Source: Flavobacterium sedimenticola
GTDB lineage: Bacteria; Bacteroidota; Bacteroidia; Flavobacteriales; Flavobacteriaceae
Length of the DNA: 64,000 bases
Direction of reading: 5' to 3'
NCBI RefSeq assembly: GCF_030053345.1
Contig: NZ_JASGBP010000002.1
Location: forward strand, 372,001-436,000
Below are positions 46,607-55,604 of the stretch, in pieces; within the stretch, counting starts at the first letter, position 1; each line of letters opens with the position of its first letter. The translations under genes were made by a program, and so were the position numbers. Below the pieces are notes generated by a model, which worked only from the letters and a program-made list of their open reading frames with translations, made no database searches and was not told where the DNA came from.

Positions 46607-47800
46607 ATGATTATTGAACCAAGAATGCGAGGGTTTATTTGTTTGACAGCACATCCGGATGGTTGTGCTCAAAACGTGAAAAATCAAATTAATTATGTAA
46701 AATCTAAAGGAGCTATCCATGGTCCGAAAAAAGTTTTAGTTATTGGAGCTTCCACCGGTTTTGGTTTGGCCTCGAGAATTACGGCTGCTTTTGGTTCAAA
46801 TGCGGCTACCCTTGGGGTTTTCTTTGAAAAAGAACCGGCTCCGGGTAAAACAGCCACACCGGGTTGGTATAATTCAGCGGCTTTTGAGCAAGAAGCCCAC
46901 AAAGCGGGCTTGTATGCTAAAAGCATTAATGGAGATGCCTTTTCTAATGAAATAAAGCAACAAACCATTGATCTTATTAAAGCCGATTTGGGTCAGGTTG
47001 ATTTAGTCATTTACAGCTTAGCTTCTCCGGTTCGTATGCATCCGGTAACCGGTGTTCTGCATCGTTCTGTGTTAAAACCTATCGGCAATACGTTTACCAA
47101 CAAAACCGTTGATTTTCACACCGGCAATGTCACTCAAGTTTCTATAGAACCCGCCAATCAAGAAGATATCGACAACACTGTTGTAGTTATGGGCGGTGAA
47201 GATTGGGCGATGTGGACGGACGCCTTGAAATCAGCCGGCGTTTTAGCTGAAGGTGTAACCACGATTGCGTATTCCTATATTGGACCTGAAGTTACAGAAG
47301 CGGTGTATCGAAAAGGCACTATCGGAAGAGCAAAAGATCATTTGGAAGCGACTGCCTTTGAAATCACTGACAGTTTACAATCGATTAACGGAAAGGCATT
47401 TGTTTCGGTTAACAAAGCTTTGGTCACTCAAGCTAGTTCGGCTATTCCCGTTATTCCGCTTTACATATCTTTATTGTACAAAATTATGAAAGCTGAAGGA
47501 GTACATGAAGGCTGTATTGAGCAGATGCAACGTTTATTTGCTGAACGATTGTACATGAATGCTCCGATACCTACCGATGACAAAGGCAGAATCAGAATTG
47601 ACGATTGGGAAATGCGTGATGATATTCAGGACAGAGTAAAAGCATTGTGGGCAACGGCAACGACGGAGAACTTATCTGAAATTGGAGATTTAGCAGGATA
47701 CAAACAAGATTTCTTAAACCTTTTCGGTTTTGGTTTTGATGGTGTGGATTATAATGGAGAAGCTAATGAGATGCTCCAAATCCCTAGTATTTCAGAATAA
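46607..47800 (+). CDS. fabV: Enoyl-ACP/CoA reductase FabV (trans-2-enoyl-CoA reductase)
   Basis: FabV reduces trans-2-enoyl-ACP with NADH in the last step of the fatty-acid elongation cycle. Related TER enzymes act on crotonyl-CoA. The 397 residues show MRGFICLTAHPDGCAQNV, the nucleotide site VIGASTGFGLASRI, SLASPVRMHPVTG and the catalytic Tyr-x8-Lys in EAVYRKGTIGRAKDHLE. The size is much larger than FabI. FabV is known to resist triclosan in several species. Confidence 0.95.
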   Translation: MIIEPRMRGFICLTAHPDGCAQNVKNQINYVKSKGAIHGPKKVLVIGASTGFGLASRITAAFGSNAATLGVFFEKEPAPGKTATPGWYNSAAFEQEAHKAGLYAKSINGDAFSNEIKQQTIDLIKADLGQVDLVIYSLASPVRMHPVTGVLHRSVLKPIGNTFTNKTVDFHTGNVTQVSIEPANQEDIDNTVVVMGGEDWAMWTDALKSAGVLAEGVTTIAYSYIGPEVTEAVYRKGTIGRAKDHLEATAFEITDSLQSINGKAFVSVNKALVTQASSAIPVIPLYISLLYKIMKAEGVHEGCIEQMQRLFAERLYMNAPIPTDDKGRIRIDDWEMRDDIQDRVKALWATATTENLSEIGDLAGYKQDFLNLFGFGFDGVDYNGEANEMLQIPSISE

Positions 47801-47831
47801 AGTATTGTTAAATATTTCATTTTACGTCATA

Positions 47832-47860
47832 AAAACTCACAAAAATTTGTGAGTTTTTTT
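47832..47860 (+). terminator. fabV terminator
   Basis: AAACTCACAAA / TTTGTGAGTTT stem with a 3-base loop, followed by a T run. Confidence 0.9.
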
Positions 47861-47905
47861 ATTTTAACATATCTTTATGAAGAATTAACTTTTAATCTTT
47901 AACAA

Positions 47906-50536
47906 ATGAAAAAAATCTACTTATTGTTGTTTGCCATTAGCTCGGTTTGGCAAATCAACGCACAAGTACTCAACCAAAATGCCGGCTGGCCCAATGCCGC
48001 ATGGACGGTGACAGGAACGTACAACCCGGCAGCTACGGCATTCGAAGCGAATCCGACTACATCTGCAAGTTTTGCTTTTGATGACGATGATGCAGGTCAA
48101 ACCAGTGTTGATGACATTGCTGCTGAATCACCCGTAATCGATTTGACAGCCGCTGTAAGTGGCGGTGAGTCAAAAGTCAGAGTAAGTGCTCAATACACTT
48201 ACAGAGCTTTAGGGGGGTATCTTCGTTTAGAGTATTGGGATGCCGATGCAGCAACTTGGAACGCCTGGGGCGCTAACATCCCGGGCAACAATACAACGGT
48301 TACCGATAACTTTTGTACTCCTCCCAAAACGTTGTACACCAGCTCTGATTTAGACATTTCTACTTTCACGGCAACACAATTATCCGGATTTAAATACAGA
48401 ATTGCCTTTAACGACTTGAATTGGGAATGGGGCTTCTGTTTTAATTCGCCAACCATTATTTCTGTTCCAACACCTTGTTTAACAGGTTTTAACTATCCTT
48501 TTGGGACTATAACTCCGGCTACATGTGATGGGTTTACACCGAATTTGATTGCCACCGACTCATGGGCGGGGGATTATTTTACTGTAAATGTTACCACCGG
48601 TCAGACCTATAAGTTTACCAGTTCGGTACCAACCGATTTCTTTACTATCAGTACTGATGGAGGTGCCACTGCTGCGGCTTCCGGAACTCAACCATTGACT
48701 TGGGTTTCAACTTTAACCGGAACAATCCGAGTACATATCAATACGAACATCACTTGTGGTACTGAAGATGCCGAAAGAGAAACTAACGTTATTTGTGGTG
48801 TTTTATGTTTAAATGGGTATCAGTATCCGGCTGATGTATTAACTGTAAGTACTTGTGACGGAACTACAGTAAATGCTATCACTACAGATTCATGGCCGGG
48901 AGAATATTCTTTGGTGCAAGTATTTGCGGCTAACACTTATACTTTCTCAAGTTCTGTCGCTACGGATTACATTACAATTACTACTGAGGATGGTGCAACC
49001 GCATTAGCTGTTGGAACCGGAACGGTTACCGGTTTTACACCTTCCGTTAACCAAAATATCCGTTTTTATTTCCACACCAATTCGGCTTGTGGAACGGCAA
49101 CCGGAAACAGAGAAAGAAGAGTAGTTTGTACTACTGCAGCAGTTTTGCCGGGTTGTGTTTCCAATCCAACTCCTGCTGATGGCAGTACTACTGTACCTGC
49201 TTTTGGCGATGTAATCATCTCTTGGGATGCTCCAACTACCGGTGATCCGGCAACTTCGTATGATGTATATTTTGGTTTAACACCAACAACTTTAAATTAT
49301 GCCGGTACGGTAACGTCTAATGACCCTATTAATGCCGGTCAAGTAGGGGCTTACAGTACAACTATTTATTGGCAAGTAATTGCAGTCAATGCAGCAGGTG
49401 AGGCGGTAGGTTGTGCGGTATGGAGTTTCACTACTGAACCGCAACCAACAGATACGCCGGATTACTATAATTTGCAATGGCCTCCGACAATTACAATTAC
49501 ACAAGGGGGTAGTGGTACTGTTTACGGTCAAGTATATGAAGCCGGTTTAACTGATGTAGCTCCGAATATTGATGGTCAAGCACCGGGCATCTTGGCATGG
49601 GTAGGAATTAGCCCTGTAGGGGATAACTCAAATCCTGATACTTGGACTAACTGGACTCCTGCTACATGGAATGCGGGACATGTTTCCAATAATGACGAAT
49701 ACGAAGCAACTATCGGAAACACCTTAGCTCCGGGAACGTATTACTATGCAACCCGATTTACACTTAATGGCGGACCTTATGTTTATGGTGGAATTAATGC
49801 TTCTAACGTAGGAGGAACTTGGGATGGAACAACTTATAACAGTGGTGTTTTAACCGTTAATCCTGCTCCGGCCCCTGCCAATGACGATTGTAACGGTGCC
49901 GTAGCATTAACTCCTGGTAATGTTTTCGGAGACAATGATATCGTAGGTTCTAATTTGGGTGCTACCGATTCTTCTGTGCCGGATCCTATTTGTTCTAGTT
50001 ATTTAGGAAGTGATGTTTGGTTTAGTGTTGTGGTTCCTTCGGCTACTTTAACTATTGAAACACAATCAGATGATGATTCCATTACGGATACAGGAGTTGA
50101 AGTGTTTTCAGGCACTTGTCCGGGCGGATTAACTTCAATTGCTTGTAACGATGATGCCGGTATTGGTTTCTTCTCCTTGATTAATTTAACAGGATTGAAC
50201 TTAGGCGATACGCTTTACATCAGAGTTTTCTCGTATGACAATGCTGAAACAGGTACTTTCAGAATATCGGCTTATGATGCATCATTAGCAACAGATACTT
50301 TTAATGATGCCAACTTTGCATATTATCCGAATCCGGTTAAAAATGTATTGAACTTGTCTTATAGTCAAGCTATTACTAATGTTGAAGTATTTAACTTATT
50401 AGGCCAAAAAATGAGTGCCAATGCTATCGGTGCCAATCAAGGTCAAGTAGATATGTCTGCTTTAGCAAGCGGTACCTATTTAGTAAAAGTTACGGCTGAT
50501 AATCAAGTAAAAACCATCAAAGTGGTTAAAGAATAA
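47906..50536 (+). CDS. Large secreted protein with type IX sorting domain
   Basis: The 876-residue protein has a signal peptide (1-19) and an N-terminal beta-rich domain. Two homologous modules (about 190-300 and 300-408) each start CLxGxxYP and share TDSW.G(D/E)Y and a CGT end with conserved cysteines. An FnIII-like domain follows (PTPADGSTTVPAFGDVIISW to VWSFTTEP), then further beta modules, including one beginning APANDDCNGAVALTPG. The tail FAYYPNPVKNVLNLSY to YLVKVTADNQVKTIKVVKE is a classic type A T9SS sorting signal. It is therefore exported across the outer membrane and anchored or released. No catalytic domain is apparent; adhesion or binding is likely. Confidence 0.9.
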   Translation: MKKIYLLLFAISSVWQINAQVLNQNAGWPNAAWTVTGTYNPAATAFEANPTTSASFAFDDDDAGQTSVDDIAAESPVIDLTAAVSGGESKVRVSAQYTYRALGGYLRLEYWDADAATWNAWGANIPGNNTTVTDNFCTPPKTLYTSSDLDISTFTATQLSGFKYRIAFNDLNWEWGFCFNSPTIISVPTPCLTGFNYPFGTITPATCDGFTPNLIATDSWAGDYFTVNVTTGQTYKFTSSVPTDFFTISTDGGATAAASGTQPLTWVSTLTGTIRVHINTNITCGTEDAERETNVICGVLCLNGYQYPADVLTVSTCDGTTVNAITTDSWPGEYSLVQVFAANTYTFSSSVATDYITITTEDGATALAVGTGTVTGFTPSVNQNIRFYFHTNSACGTATGNRERRVVCTTAAVLPGCVSNPTPADGSTTVPAFGDVIISWDAPTTGDPATSYDVYFGLTPTTLNYAGTVTSNDPINAGQVGAYSTTIYWQVIAVNAAGEAVGCAVWSFTTEPQPTDTPDYYNLQWPPTITITQGGSGTVYGQVYEAGLTDVAPNIDGQAPGILAWVGISPVGDNSNPDTWTNWTPATWNAGHVSNNDEYEATIGNTLAPGTYYYATRFTLNGGPYVYGGINASNVGGTWDGTTYNSGVLTVNPAPAPANDDCNGAVALTPGNVFGDNDIVGSNLGATDSSVPDPICSSYLGSDVWFSVVVPSATLTIETQSDDDSITDTGVEVFSGTCPGGLTSIACNDDAGIGFFSLINLTGLNLGDTLYIRVFSYDNAETGTFRISAYDASLATDTFNDANFAYYPNPVKNVLNLSYSQAITNVEVFNLLGQKMSANAIGANQGQVDMSALASGTYLVKVTADNQVKTIKVVKE

Positions 50537-50560
50537 ATATCACCAGTTTTTTAAAAGTGA

Positions 50561-50590
50561 AACCACCTAAAAATTTAGGTGGTTTTTCTT
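50561..50590 (+). terminator. Terminator after the T9SS cargo gene
   Basis: AACCACCTAAA / TTTAGGTGGTT perfect stem with a short loop followed by T-rich sequence. Confidence 0.9.
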
Positions 50591-50602
50591 TTTTATAAAG
50601 TC

Positions 50603-50610
50603 TATCTTTG
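50603..50610 (+). promoter_or_regulatory. -7 element TATCTTTG for the glycosyltransferase-coaE transcript
   Basis: Consensus -7 box giving a leader of about 25 bases to ATG 50640. The -33 position falls in the preceding terminator. Confidence 0.6.
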
Positions 50611-50639
50611 TTATGCTGTTTCATGTATAAAAATAAAAC

Positions 50640-51644
50640 ATGTATTTTTCAATTATTATTCCTGTTTACAATCGACCTGAAGAGATCAGAGAGCTCTTGG
50701 AAAGTCTTCAATGCGCGGACTATGCTAAAGACTACGAAATAGTGGTGGTAGAGGACGGCTCCACCATAACTTGTAAAGAGGAAGTTCAAAAGTTTAAAAA
50801 TGCTCTCAATATCTCATATTATTTTAAAGAAAACAGCGGTCCGGGAGATTCTAGAAATTTCGGAATGCGGGTGGCTAAAGGAGATTATTTTATCATTTTT
50901 GATTCCGATTGTATTATTCCGAAAAATTATCTGAATGAAGTGGAAAGTGAGCTTCTGCGTGACTATGTAGATTGTTTTGGAGGCTCTGATGCTGCTTTAG
51001 ATTCTTTTTCGGATATTCAAAAAGCCATTAATTTTGCCATGACTTCCTTTCTGACTACCGGTGGTATCCGTGGCGGATCGGAAAAGATAGGAAAGTTTCA
51101 ACCCCGAAGCTTTAATATGGGAATTTCTAAAAAAGCCTTTTTGGCGTCAAACGGATTTGGTAATATCCATCCGGGTGAAGATCCTGATTTATCGATTCGA
51201 TTATGGAAGTTAGGCTTTCAAACCCGATTATTCCCCAAAGCATTTGTGTATCACAAACGAAGAATCGATTGGCCTAAGTTTTCGGTTCAAGTCAACAAAT
51301 TCGGAAAAGCCCGACCTATACTCGACAGCTGGTATCCGGAATACCGCAAGCTGACTTTTTTCTTCCCAACTGTATTTTGCATTGGGTTGATTATAGCTAT
51401 TGTATTATTGACCGTGGGAAGATTTGAGTTATTGCTTTGTTATCTCTTTTACTATGTACTGTTGTTTGTTTTTGCCACGATAGATAATAAGAGTTTTAAA
51501 ATTGGATTCCTGGCTCTCATAGCTGTCAGCAAACAGTTTTTCGGTTACGGCAGCGGATTCTTATCCTCATTTATAAAAATCCACATCCAAAAGCAACAAC
51601 CGGAACAAGCATTTCCGGAACTCTTTTTTTCGATAAAATCATGA
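50640..51644 (+). CDS. Family 2 glycosyltransferase with C-terminal membrane helices
   Basis: The 334-residue protein has a GT-A fold: FSIIIPVYNRPEEIRELLES, VVVEDGS, SGPGDSRNFGM, the DxD motif in IIFDSDCIIP, and NMGISKKAFLASNGF followed by GEDPDLSIRLWKLG (ED base). Two membrane helices follow (about 240-280) with a basic tail, so it sits at the inner membrane and probably extends a surface glycan. Acceptor and sugar are unknown. The coaE ATG overlaps its stop by four bases. Confidence 0.9.
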   Translation: MYFSIIIPVYNRPEEIRELLESLQCADYAKDYEIVVVEDGSTITCKEEVQKFKNALNISYYFKENSGPGDSRNFGMRVAKGDYFIIFDSDCIIPKNYLNEVESELLRDYVDCFGGSDAALDSFSDIQKAINFAMTSFLTTGGIRGGSEKIGKFQPRSFNMGISKKAFLASNGFGNIHPGEDPDLSIRLWKLGFQTRLFPKAFVYHKRRIDWPKFSVQVNKFGKARPILDSWYPEYRKLTFFFPTVFCIGLIIAIVLLTVGRFELLLCYLFYYVLLFVFATIDNKSFKIGFLALIAVSKQFFGYGSGFLSSFIKIHIQKQQPEQAFPELFFSIKS

Positions 51645-52231
51645 GTAGAATAATCGGCTTAACCGGTGGAATAGGCAGTGGAAAGACCACTGTGGCTAAC
51701 TATTTAAAATCGCATGGTGTGCCGGTGTATATCGCCGATGAGGAAGCCAAAATGATTATGAATACTCCCGTTGTGGTTTCCAAGGTTAAAGAGGCTTTTG
51801 GAGAAGAGATGATTGATGATGATAAGGTCGACCGTCAAAAATTGGCACAATTGGTTTTTGCCGACGCCCACCAACTTCAAAAGCTCAATACCATCATACA
51901 CCCGTTAGTTAAAGAGCATTTCGAACAATGGCTGCGAGAACATCAACAGTATCCGTTTGTGGTCAAAGAAGCGGCTATTTTGTTCGAAAGCGGCAGTTAC
52001 AAAGATTGTGATCAAATCATCTTGGTTACAGCACCCGAAGCCGATAGAATTCAAAGGGTTGTGAAAAGAGATGCTGTGACCGAAGATCTGGTTTTAGCGC
52101 GTATGAATAACCAATGGTCTGAGGAACAAAAAATGGCCTTAAGTGATTATATCATTCACAATATCAGCCTGGAAAATACCCGTGAACAAGTAGATGTTAT
52201 ACTTGATTTATTAAAAAAACAGCAAGATTAA
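51641..52231 (+). CDS. coaE: Dephospho-CoA kinase
   Basis: CoaE phosphorylates dephospho-CoA, the last step of CoA synthesis. The 196 residues show the P-loop GLTGGIGSGKTTVANYL, the substrate loop YIADEEAK, IIHPLVKEHFE, EAAILFESG and RVVKRDAVTEDLVLARM. It is translationally coupled to the glycosyltransferase gene, a linkage without evident functional logic. Confidence 0.95.
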   Translation: MSRIIGLTGGIGSGKTTVANYLKSHGVPVYIADEEAKMIMNTPVVVSKVKEAFGEEMIDDDKVDRQKLAQLVFADAHQLQKLNTIIHPLVKEHFEQWLREHQQYPFVVKEAAILFESGSYKDCDQIILVTAPEADRIQRVVKRDAVTEDLVLARMNNQWSEEQKMALSDYIIHNISLENTREQVDVILDLLKKQQD

Positions 52232-52263
52232 CTCCAGATGTTAATGTTTGGTTAATGTATTTA

Positions 52264-52291
52264 TTGTCTAAATGTTAAAATGTTAAATTTG
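52264..52291 (+). promoter_or_regulatory. Promoter of the kinase/regulator pair (TTG, 17 bases, TAAATTTG)
   Basis: TTG 52264-52266 and TAAATTTG 52284-52291 fit the consensus. The expected start falls on the A of ATG 52296, so the transcript may be leaderless unless ATG 52332 is used. Confidence 0.65.
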
Positions 52292-52295
52292 TTCA

Positions 52296-53879
52296 ATGAA
52301 TAAATTGTTTTTCCGAATACTTGTAGTGTTAATGAGCCTTTCCTTAATCGGCATCATTTTAGTACAAGTCTATTGGTTTGATAAATCGTTTGAAAACAAC
52401 GAAGAGCAGTTTAAATTTCATGTAAAACAAGTTCTGGGAAATGTTGCCGATAAGCTTCAAAAGTATGAACAATACACCTTTTACGAAAAGTACAATCATC
52501 TGAAAGACAGTATCGGTAAAGCTCCTGAAAAGAGTGATTTTCTGGAATTTGGTTATTTCCAAAGAGATTCGAGAACTAATGAAACGATTGTTTATTCCAA
52601 CAGTATCAATTCAGAAGATTACCGAATCAACTCTTCGTTCTTTGATAAAAAATTAGACAGCATTCGAGAATTCAAAAACTTTACCGCCAAACGTAAAACA
52701 GAAATTTACAACAGCGGTATCGATAATACCTCGCCCAAGCAAACGGTAACTCCCGATATTAAGATTGAGAAATCGGGTAGTGGCGATTTACTGAACAATG
52801 CTCAATTTGAAATGTTCTACAAAGACATTGCCGCCATGCGCCCTATACAAGAAAGGGTTTCCAACGAATTGATGCAGAAAATGCTGGCAGACGAACTCAA
52901 GGAATACGGTGTTAAAACACCTTTTGAGTACAATGTATACAGCAATGGTTTGGCCACCAAAGTAAAATCCGAAAATTTCAGGTACGATAAAGCGGCTACT
53001 TATTCTATCCCAATTTTTATCGACTATGACGGGAATAATAAGTACCAACTCTTAGTCACTTTTCCCCAAAAGAAAAAGTTTCTGTTTTCTGAATTGATTG
53101 GCATTTGTGTGCTATCCATTATTTTCACACTTATTATCATTATCGCTTATTCCAGTGCGTTAAACCAATTAATCAAGCAACGTCAGATTTCTGAAATCAA
53201 AACCGATTTCATTAATAATATGACGCATGAGTTTAAAACGCCTATTGCTACTATTAATCTGGCTTTAGATGCTATCAAAAATCCCAAAGTTATCGAGGAT
53301 AAAGAAAAAATTCACCGGTATCTTCAAATGATTCGTGACGAGAACAAGCGAATGCACGCCCAAGTGGAAAACGTATTGCGGATTTCGAAATTGGAGAAGA
53401 AAGAATTGGAAATCAATAAGGAATCTAACGATATTCACCAAGTTATCGAGGATGCCATCGATCACGTAAGTCTTATCATTGACGATCGGAACGGAACCAT
53501 TACCAAACATTTTGACGCCACACGAACTACTGTGCTGCTGAATGATGTTCATTTTACCAATGTTTTCGTGAATATTTTAGACAATGCCATAAAATATTCA
53601 CCTGAAAATCCCGTTATAGACATTTACACGGAAAATGTAAAAGAATTTGTTATCGTAAAAATAAAAGATCAAGGTGCGGGTATGACCAAAGCGGCTCAAA
53701 AAAGAATATTTGAAAAATTCTACCGCGAACATACCGGCGATTTACACAACGTAAAAGGCCACGGTTTAGGCCTGGCATACGTTAAACGAATAGTTGACGA
53801 CCACAATTGTCAAATTTTCGTAGAAAGCGAAAAAGGAAAAGGAAGTACGTTTATCATTAAAGTCCCACTCATAAATTAA
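52296..53879 (+). CDS. Sensor histidine kinase (RprX-like)
   Basis: The 527-residue protein has a membrane helix near the start (LFFRILVVLMSLSLIGIILV), a large extracytoplasmic region to about residue 262, and a second membrane helix (LIGICVLSIIFTLIIIIAYS). HisKA carries NNMTHEFKTPIATI, and the HATPase domain has FVNILDNAIKYS, IKDQGAGMTKAAQKRIFEKF and GHGLGLAYVKRI. Architecture and the adjacent OmpR-type regulator resemble Bacteroidetes RprX/RprY. The regulator gene begins 10 bases after the stop. The signal sensed is unknown. Confidence 0.92.
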   Translation: MNKLFFRILVVLMSLSLIGIILVQVYWFDKSFENNEEQFKFHVKQVLGNVADKLQKYEQYTFYEKYNHLKDSIGKAPEKSDFLEFGYFQRDSRTNETIVYSNSINSEDYRINSSFFDKKLDSIREFKNFTAKRKTEIYNSGIDNTSPKQTVTPDIKIEKSGSGDLLNNAQFEMFYKDIAAMRPIQERVSNELMQKMLADELKEYGVKTPFEYNVYSNGLATKVKSENFRYDKAATYSIPIFIDYDGNNKYQLLVTFPQKKKFLFSELIGICVLSIIFTLIIIIAYSSALNQLIKQRQISEIKTDFINNMTHEFKTPIATINLALDAIKNPKVIEDKEKIHRYLQMIRDENKRMHAQVENVLRISKLEKKELEINKESNDIHQVIEDAIDHVSLIIDDRNGTITKHFDATRTTVLLNDVHFTNVFVNILDNAIKYSPENPVIDIYTENVKEFVIVKIKDQGAGMTKAAQKRIFEKFYREHTGDLHNVKGHGLGLAYVKRIVDDHNCQIFVESEKGKGSTFIIKVPLIN

Positions 53880-53889
53880 AAAAACAACT

Positions 53890-54591
53890 ATGGAAGCTAA
53901 CAAAAAAATACTTTTAGTCGAGGATGACCAAAACTTCGGTATAGTGTTACGAGAATACCTCACACTAAACGATTTTGAAGTAACCTTAGCCAAAAACGGT
54001 ATGGAAGGTTTCGAAAAATTCAAAAAAGACAATTTCGATTTGTGCATTTTGGATGTCATGATGCCATACAAAGACGGCTATACGCTGGCTAAAGAAATCC
54101 GCGAAAAAAACAAAGATGTCCCATTGATTTTCCTAACGGCCAAATCAATGAAAGAAGACGTCATGAAAGGCTATAAAGTTGGGGCCGATGATTACCTGAA
54201 CAAACCCTTTGATTCCGATGTGTTATTAATGAAAATTAAAGCCATCATCCAACGCAAATCGGCAGAAGCGAAAAACGAACCGGCCAAATTTGAATTCCAA
54301 ATCGGCAAGTTTTTACTCAACTCCAAATTACGTTTCTTAAAATTCGAAGACCAAGAGCCTATCAAATTGTCACCTAAAGAATCTGATTTGCTCAAAATGA
54401 TGGCGATGTATGAAAATGATTTGATGCCGCGCGAACTGGCACTCACCAAAATCTGGAGAGAAGACAACTACTTCACGTCTCGTAGTATGGACGTGTATAT
54501 TGCCAAATTACGCAAGTACCTCAAAGACGACCCTAATGTCGAAATCCTCAACATCCACGGCGAAGGTTTCCGCTTGGTGGTTAAAAAATAA
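53890..54591 (+). CDS. OmpR-family response regulator (RprY-like)
   Basis: The 233-residue protein has a receiver domain (LLVEDDQNFG, phospho-acceptor in CILDVMMPYKDGY, IFLTAKS, YLNKPFD) and a C-terminal winged helix (about 135-233) with LSPKESDLLKMMAMYENDLM, REDNYFTSRSMDVYIAKLRK and NIHGEGFRLV. It is the cognate partner of the kinase immediately upstream. A strong terminator lies four bases after the stop. Confidence 0.95.
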   Translation: MEANKKILLVEDDQNFGIVLREYLTLNDFEVTLAKNGMEGFEKFKKDNFDLCILDVMMPYKDGYTLAKEIREKNKDVPLIFLTAKSMKEDVMKGYKVGADDYLNKPFDSDVLLMKIKAIIQRKSAEAKNEPAKFEFQIGKFLLNSKLRFLKFEDQEPIKLSPKESDLLKMMAMYENDLMPRELALTKIWREDNYFTSRSMDVYIAKLRKYLKDDPNVEILNIHGEGFRLVVKK

Positions 54592-54594
54592 GGC

Positions 54595-54624
54595 AAATCC
54601 CGTCACTTGGCGGGATTTTTTTTT
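54595..54624 (+). terminator. Terminator of the kinase/regulator operon
   Basis: AATCCCG / CGGGATT stem with an 8-base loop followed by nine T. A dispersed structured repeat starts at the next base. Confidence 0.9.
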
Positions 54625-54804
54625 GAAGCCATTCCGGCTGTACGCTATATCTTTTTCCCGGTTCTCGATACTTTTTGTTTCCTTCGGCTGTCTCTTAGGC
54701 TCAAGTCGTCACTTCGAGTGGCCGCCTTGGCGGACGTATCGAGAAGCGAAACAAAAAAAACTCGAACTGACGGGAAAAAGGATGCCGCTTCCATCCGGGC
54801 TAGG
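54625..54804 (-). repeat. Dispersed structured repeat, copy 4 (long form)
   Basis: Minus-strand ends are CCTAGCCCGGATGGAAGCGG followed by CATCC (54804-54780), and GATATAGCGTACAGCCGGAA then TGGCTTC (54651-54625). Pairing is CCGG/CCGG, A.G, TG/CA. The inner part is 130 bases with CTTTTTCCCG / CGGGAAAAAG and TTCTCGATAC / GTATCGAGAA arms, much longer than in the other copies. Confidence 0.8.
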
Positions 54805-54813
54805 ACTATGGTT

Positions 54814-55539
54814 TTAGTGCCACTCCAATTGCAAGGCAAAACATGCTTTATCTTTATGAGTAATTACAAAAGTGTCATCATGTTTCCCAATGACAGCGGT
54901 ATCGCCCAACGATAATTCGCGCATGAAATTCATTTCAAAAGCCTTGAGTTTTTGTTGCAGTAAGGCCTCAGTATCACAGTGGTCCAAACACCATTCCAGG
55001 TATTTCACGTTATTGGCATGATTCACCACATCCAAATCGGACAGTTTTACAGTATACGTTTCCAATACGTCGGGCAATTCCGGCAGCTGAATTCGGGAAA
55101 ACGATTGCTCCGTAGCGCGTTCGGGATACTTTTCAAAATGCGCATGCGGTAACGCCAAGGCTTCGGGTTTGCGGAGTTTTGTGTTGATTACGGCCCAAAA
55201 CGTCTCACATCCTACGATTTTGGTTTCGCCGAGGTACATTTCCAAACAACGCACGGAACGCGAATTCTCGAGCGAATTAATCCAGGTTTTTACCGTAATT
55301 ACATCGCGCCATTGGGGCAGTTGGTGAATCTCAACACGCATTTTGCTCAACACCCAGGCCTGATGATACTGTTGCATATCGGTAAAACTGATTCCGCCCA
55401 ATTCGGCGTGATGTCCGGCAGTAAGCTGTAATAGGTTGCACAAATCGGTATATTTCAAATAGCCGTTAGGATAGCACTGCAGAAAATTAATCTCGCAATC
55501 ATTGGATAGGATAGAAGTGAAGTTTTTGGAAATCGGCAT
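54814..55539 (-). CDS. Acyl-ACP thioesterase
   Basis: The 241-residue protein is a double hot-dog enzyme of the FatA/FatB type (PF01643). Features are CYPNGYLKYTDLCNLLQLTAG, WVLSKMRVEIHQLPQWRDVI, WINSLENSRSVRCLEM and the catalytic-loop region SDLDVVNHANNVKYLEWCLD, where the Asn/His pair of the family is recognisable. It should release free fatty acids from acyl-ACP. Bacterial forms vary in chain length preference, which cannot be read here. It runs opposite to the preceding operon and ends close to repeat copy 4. Confidence 0.88.
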   Translation of the reverse strand: MPISKNFTSILSNDCEINFLQCYPNGYLKYTDLCNLLQLTAGHHAELGGISFTDMQQYHQAWVLSKMRVEIHQLPQWRDVITVKTWINSLENSRSVRCLEMYLGETKIVGCETFWAVINTKLRKPEALALPHAHFEKYPERATEQSFSRIQLPELPDVLETYTVKLSDLDVVNHANNVKYLEWCLDHCDTEALLQQKLKAFEMNFMRELSLGDTAVIGKHDDTFVITHKDKACFALQLEWH

Positions 55540-55604
55540 TTTATAAATTTGAAAATTTGATGATTTGTGAATTTAAAGATGGAGACTTATCTCGATGCGG
55601 TTCT

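Noticed and set aside
46607..47800. FabI-type enoyl-ACP reductase
   Set aside because: The length (397) and the Tyr-x8-Lys pattern fit FabV, not FabI (about 260 residues, Tyr-x6-Lys).
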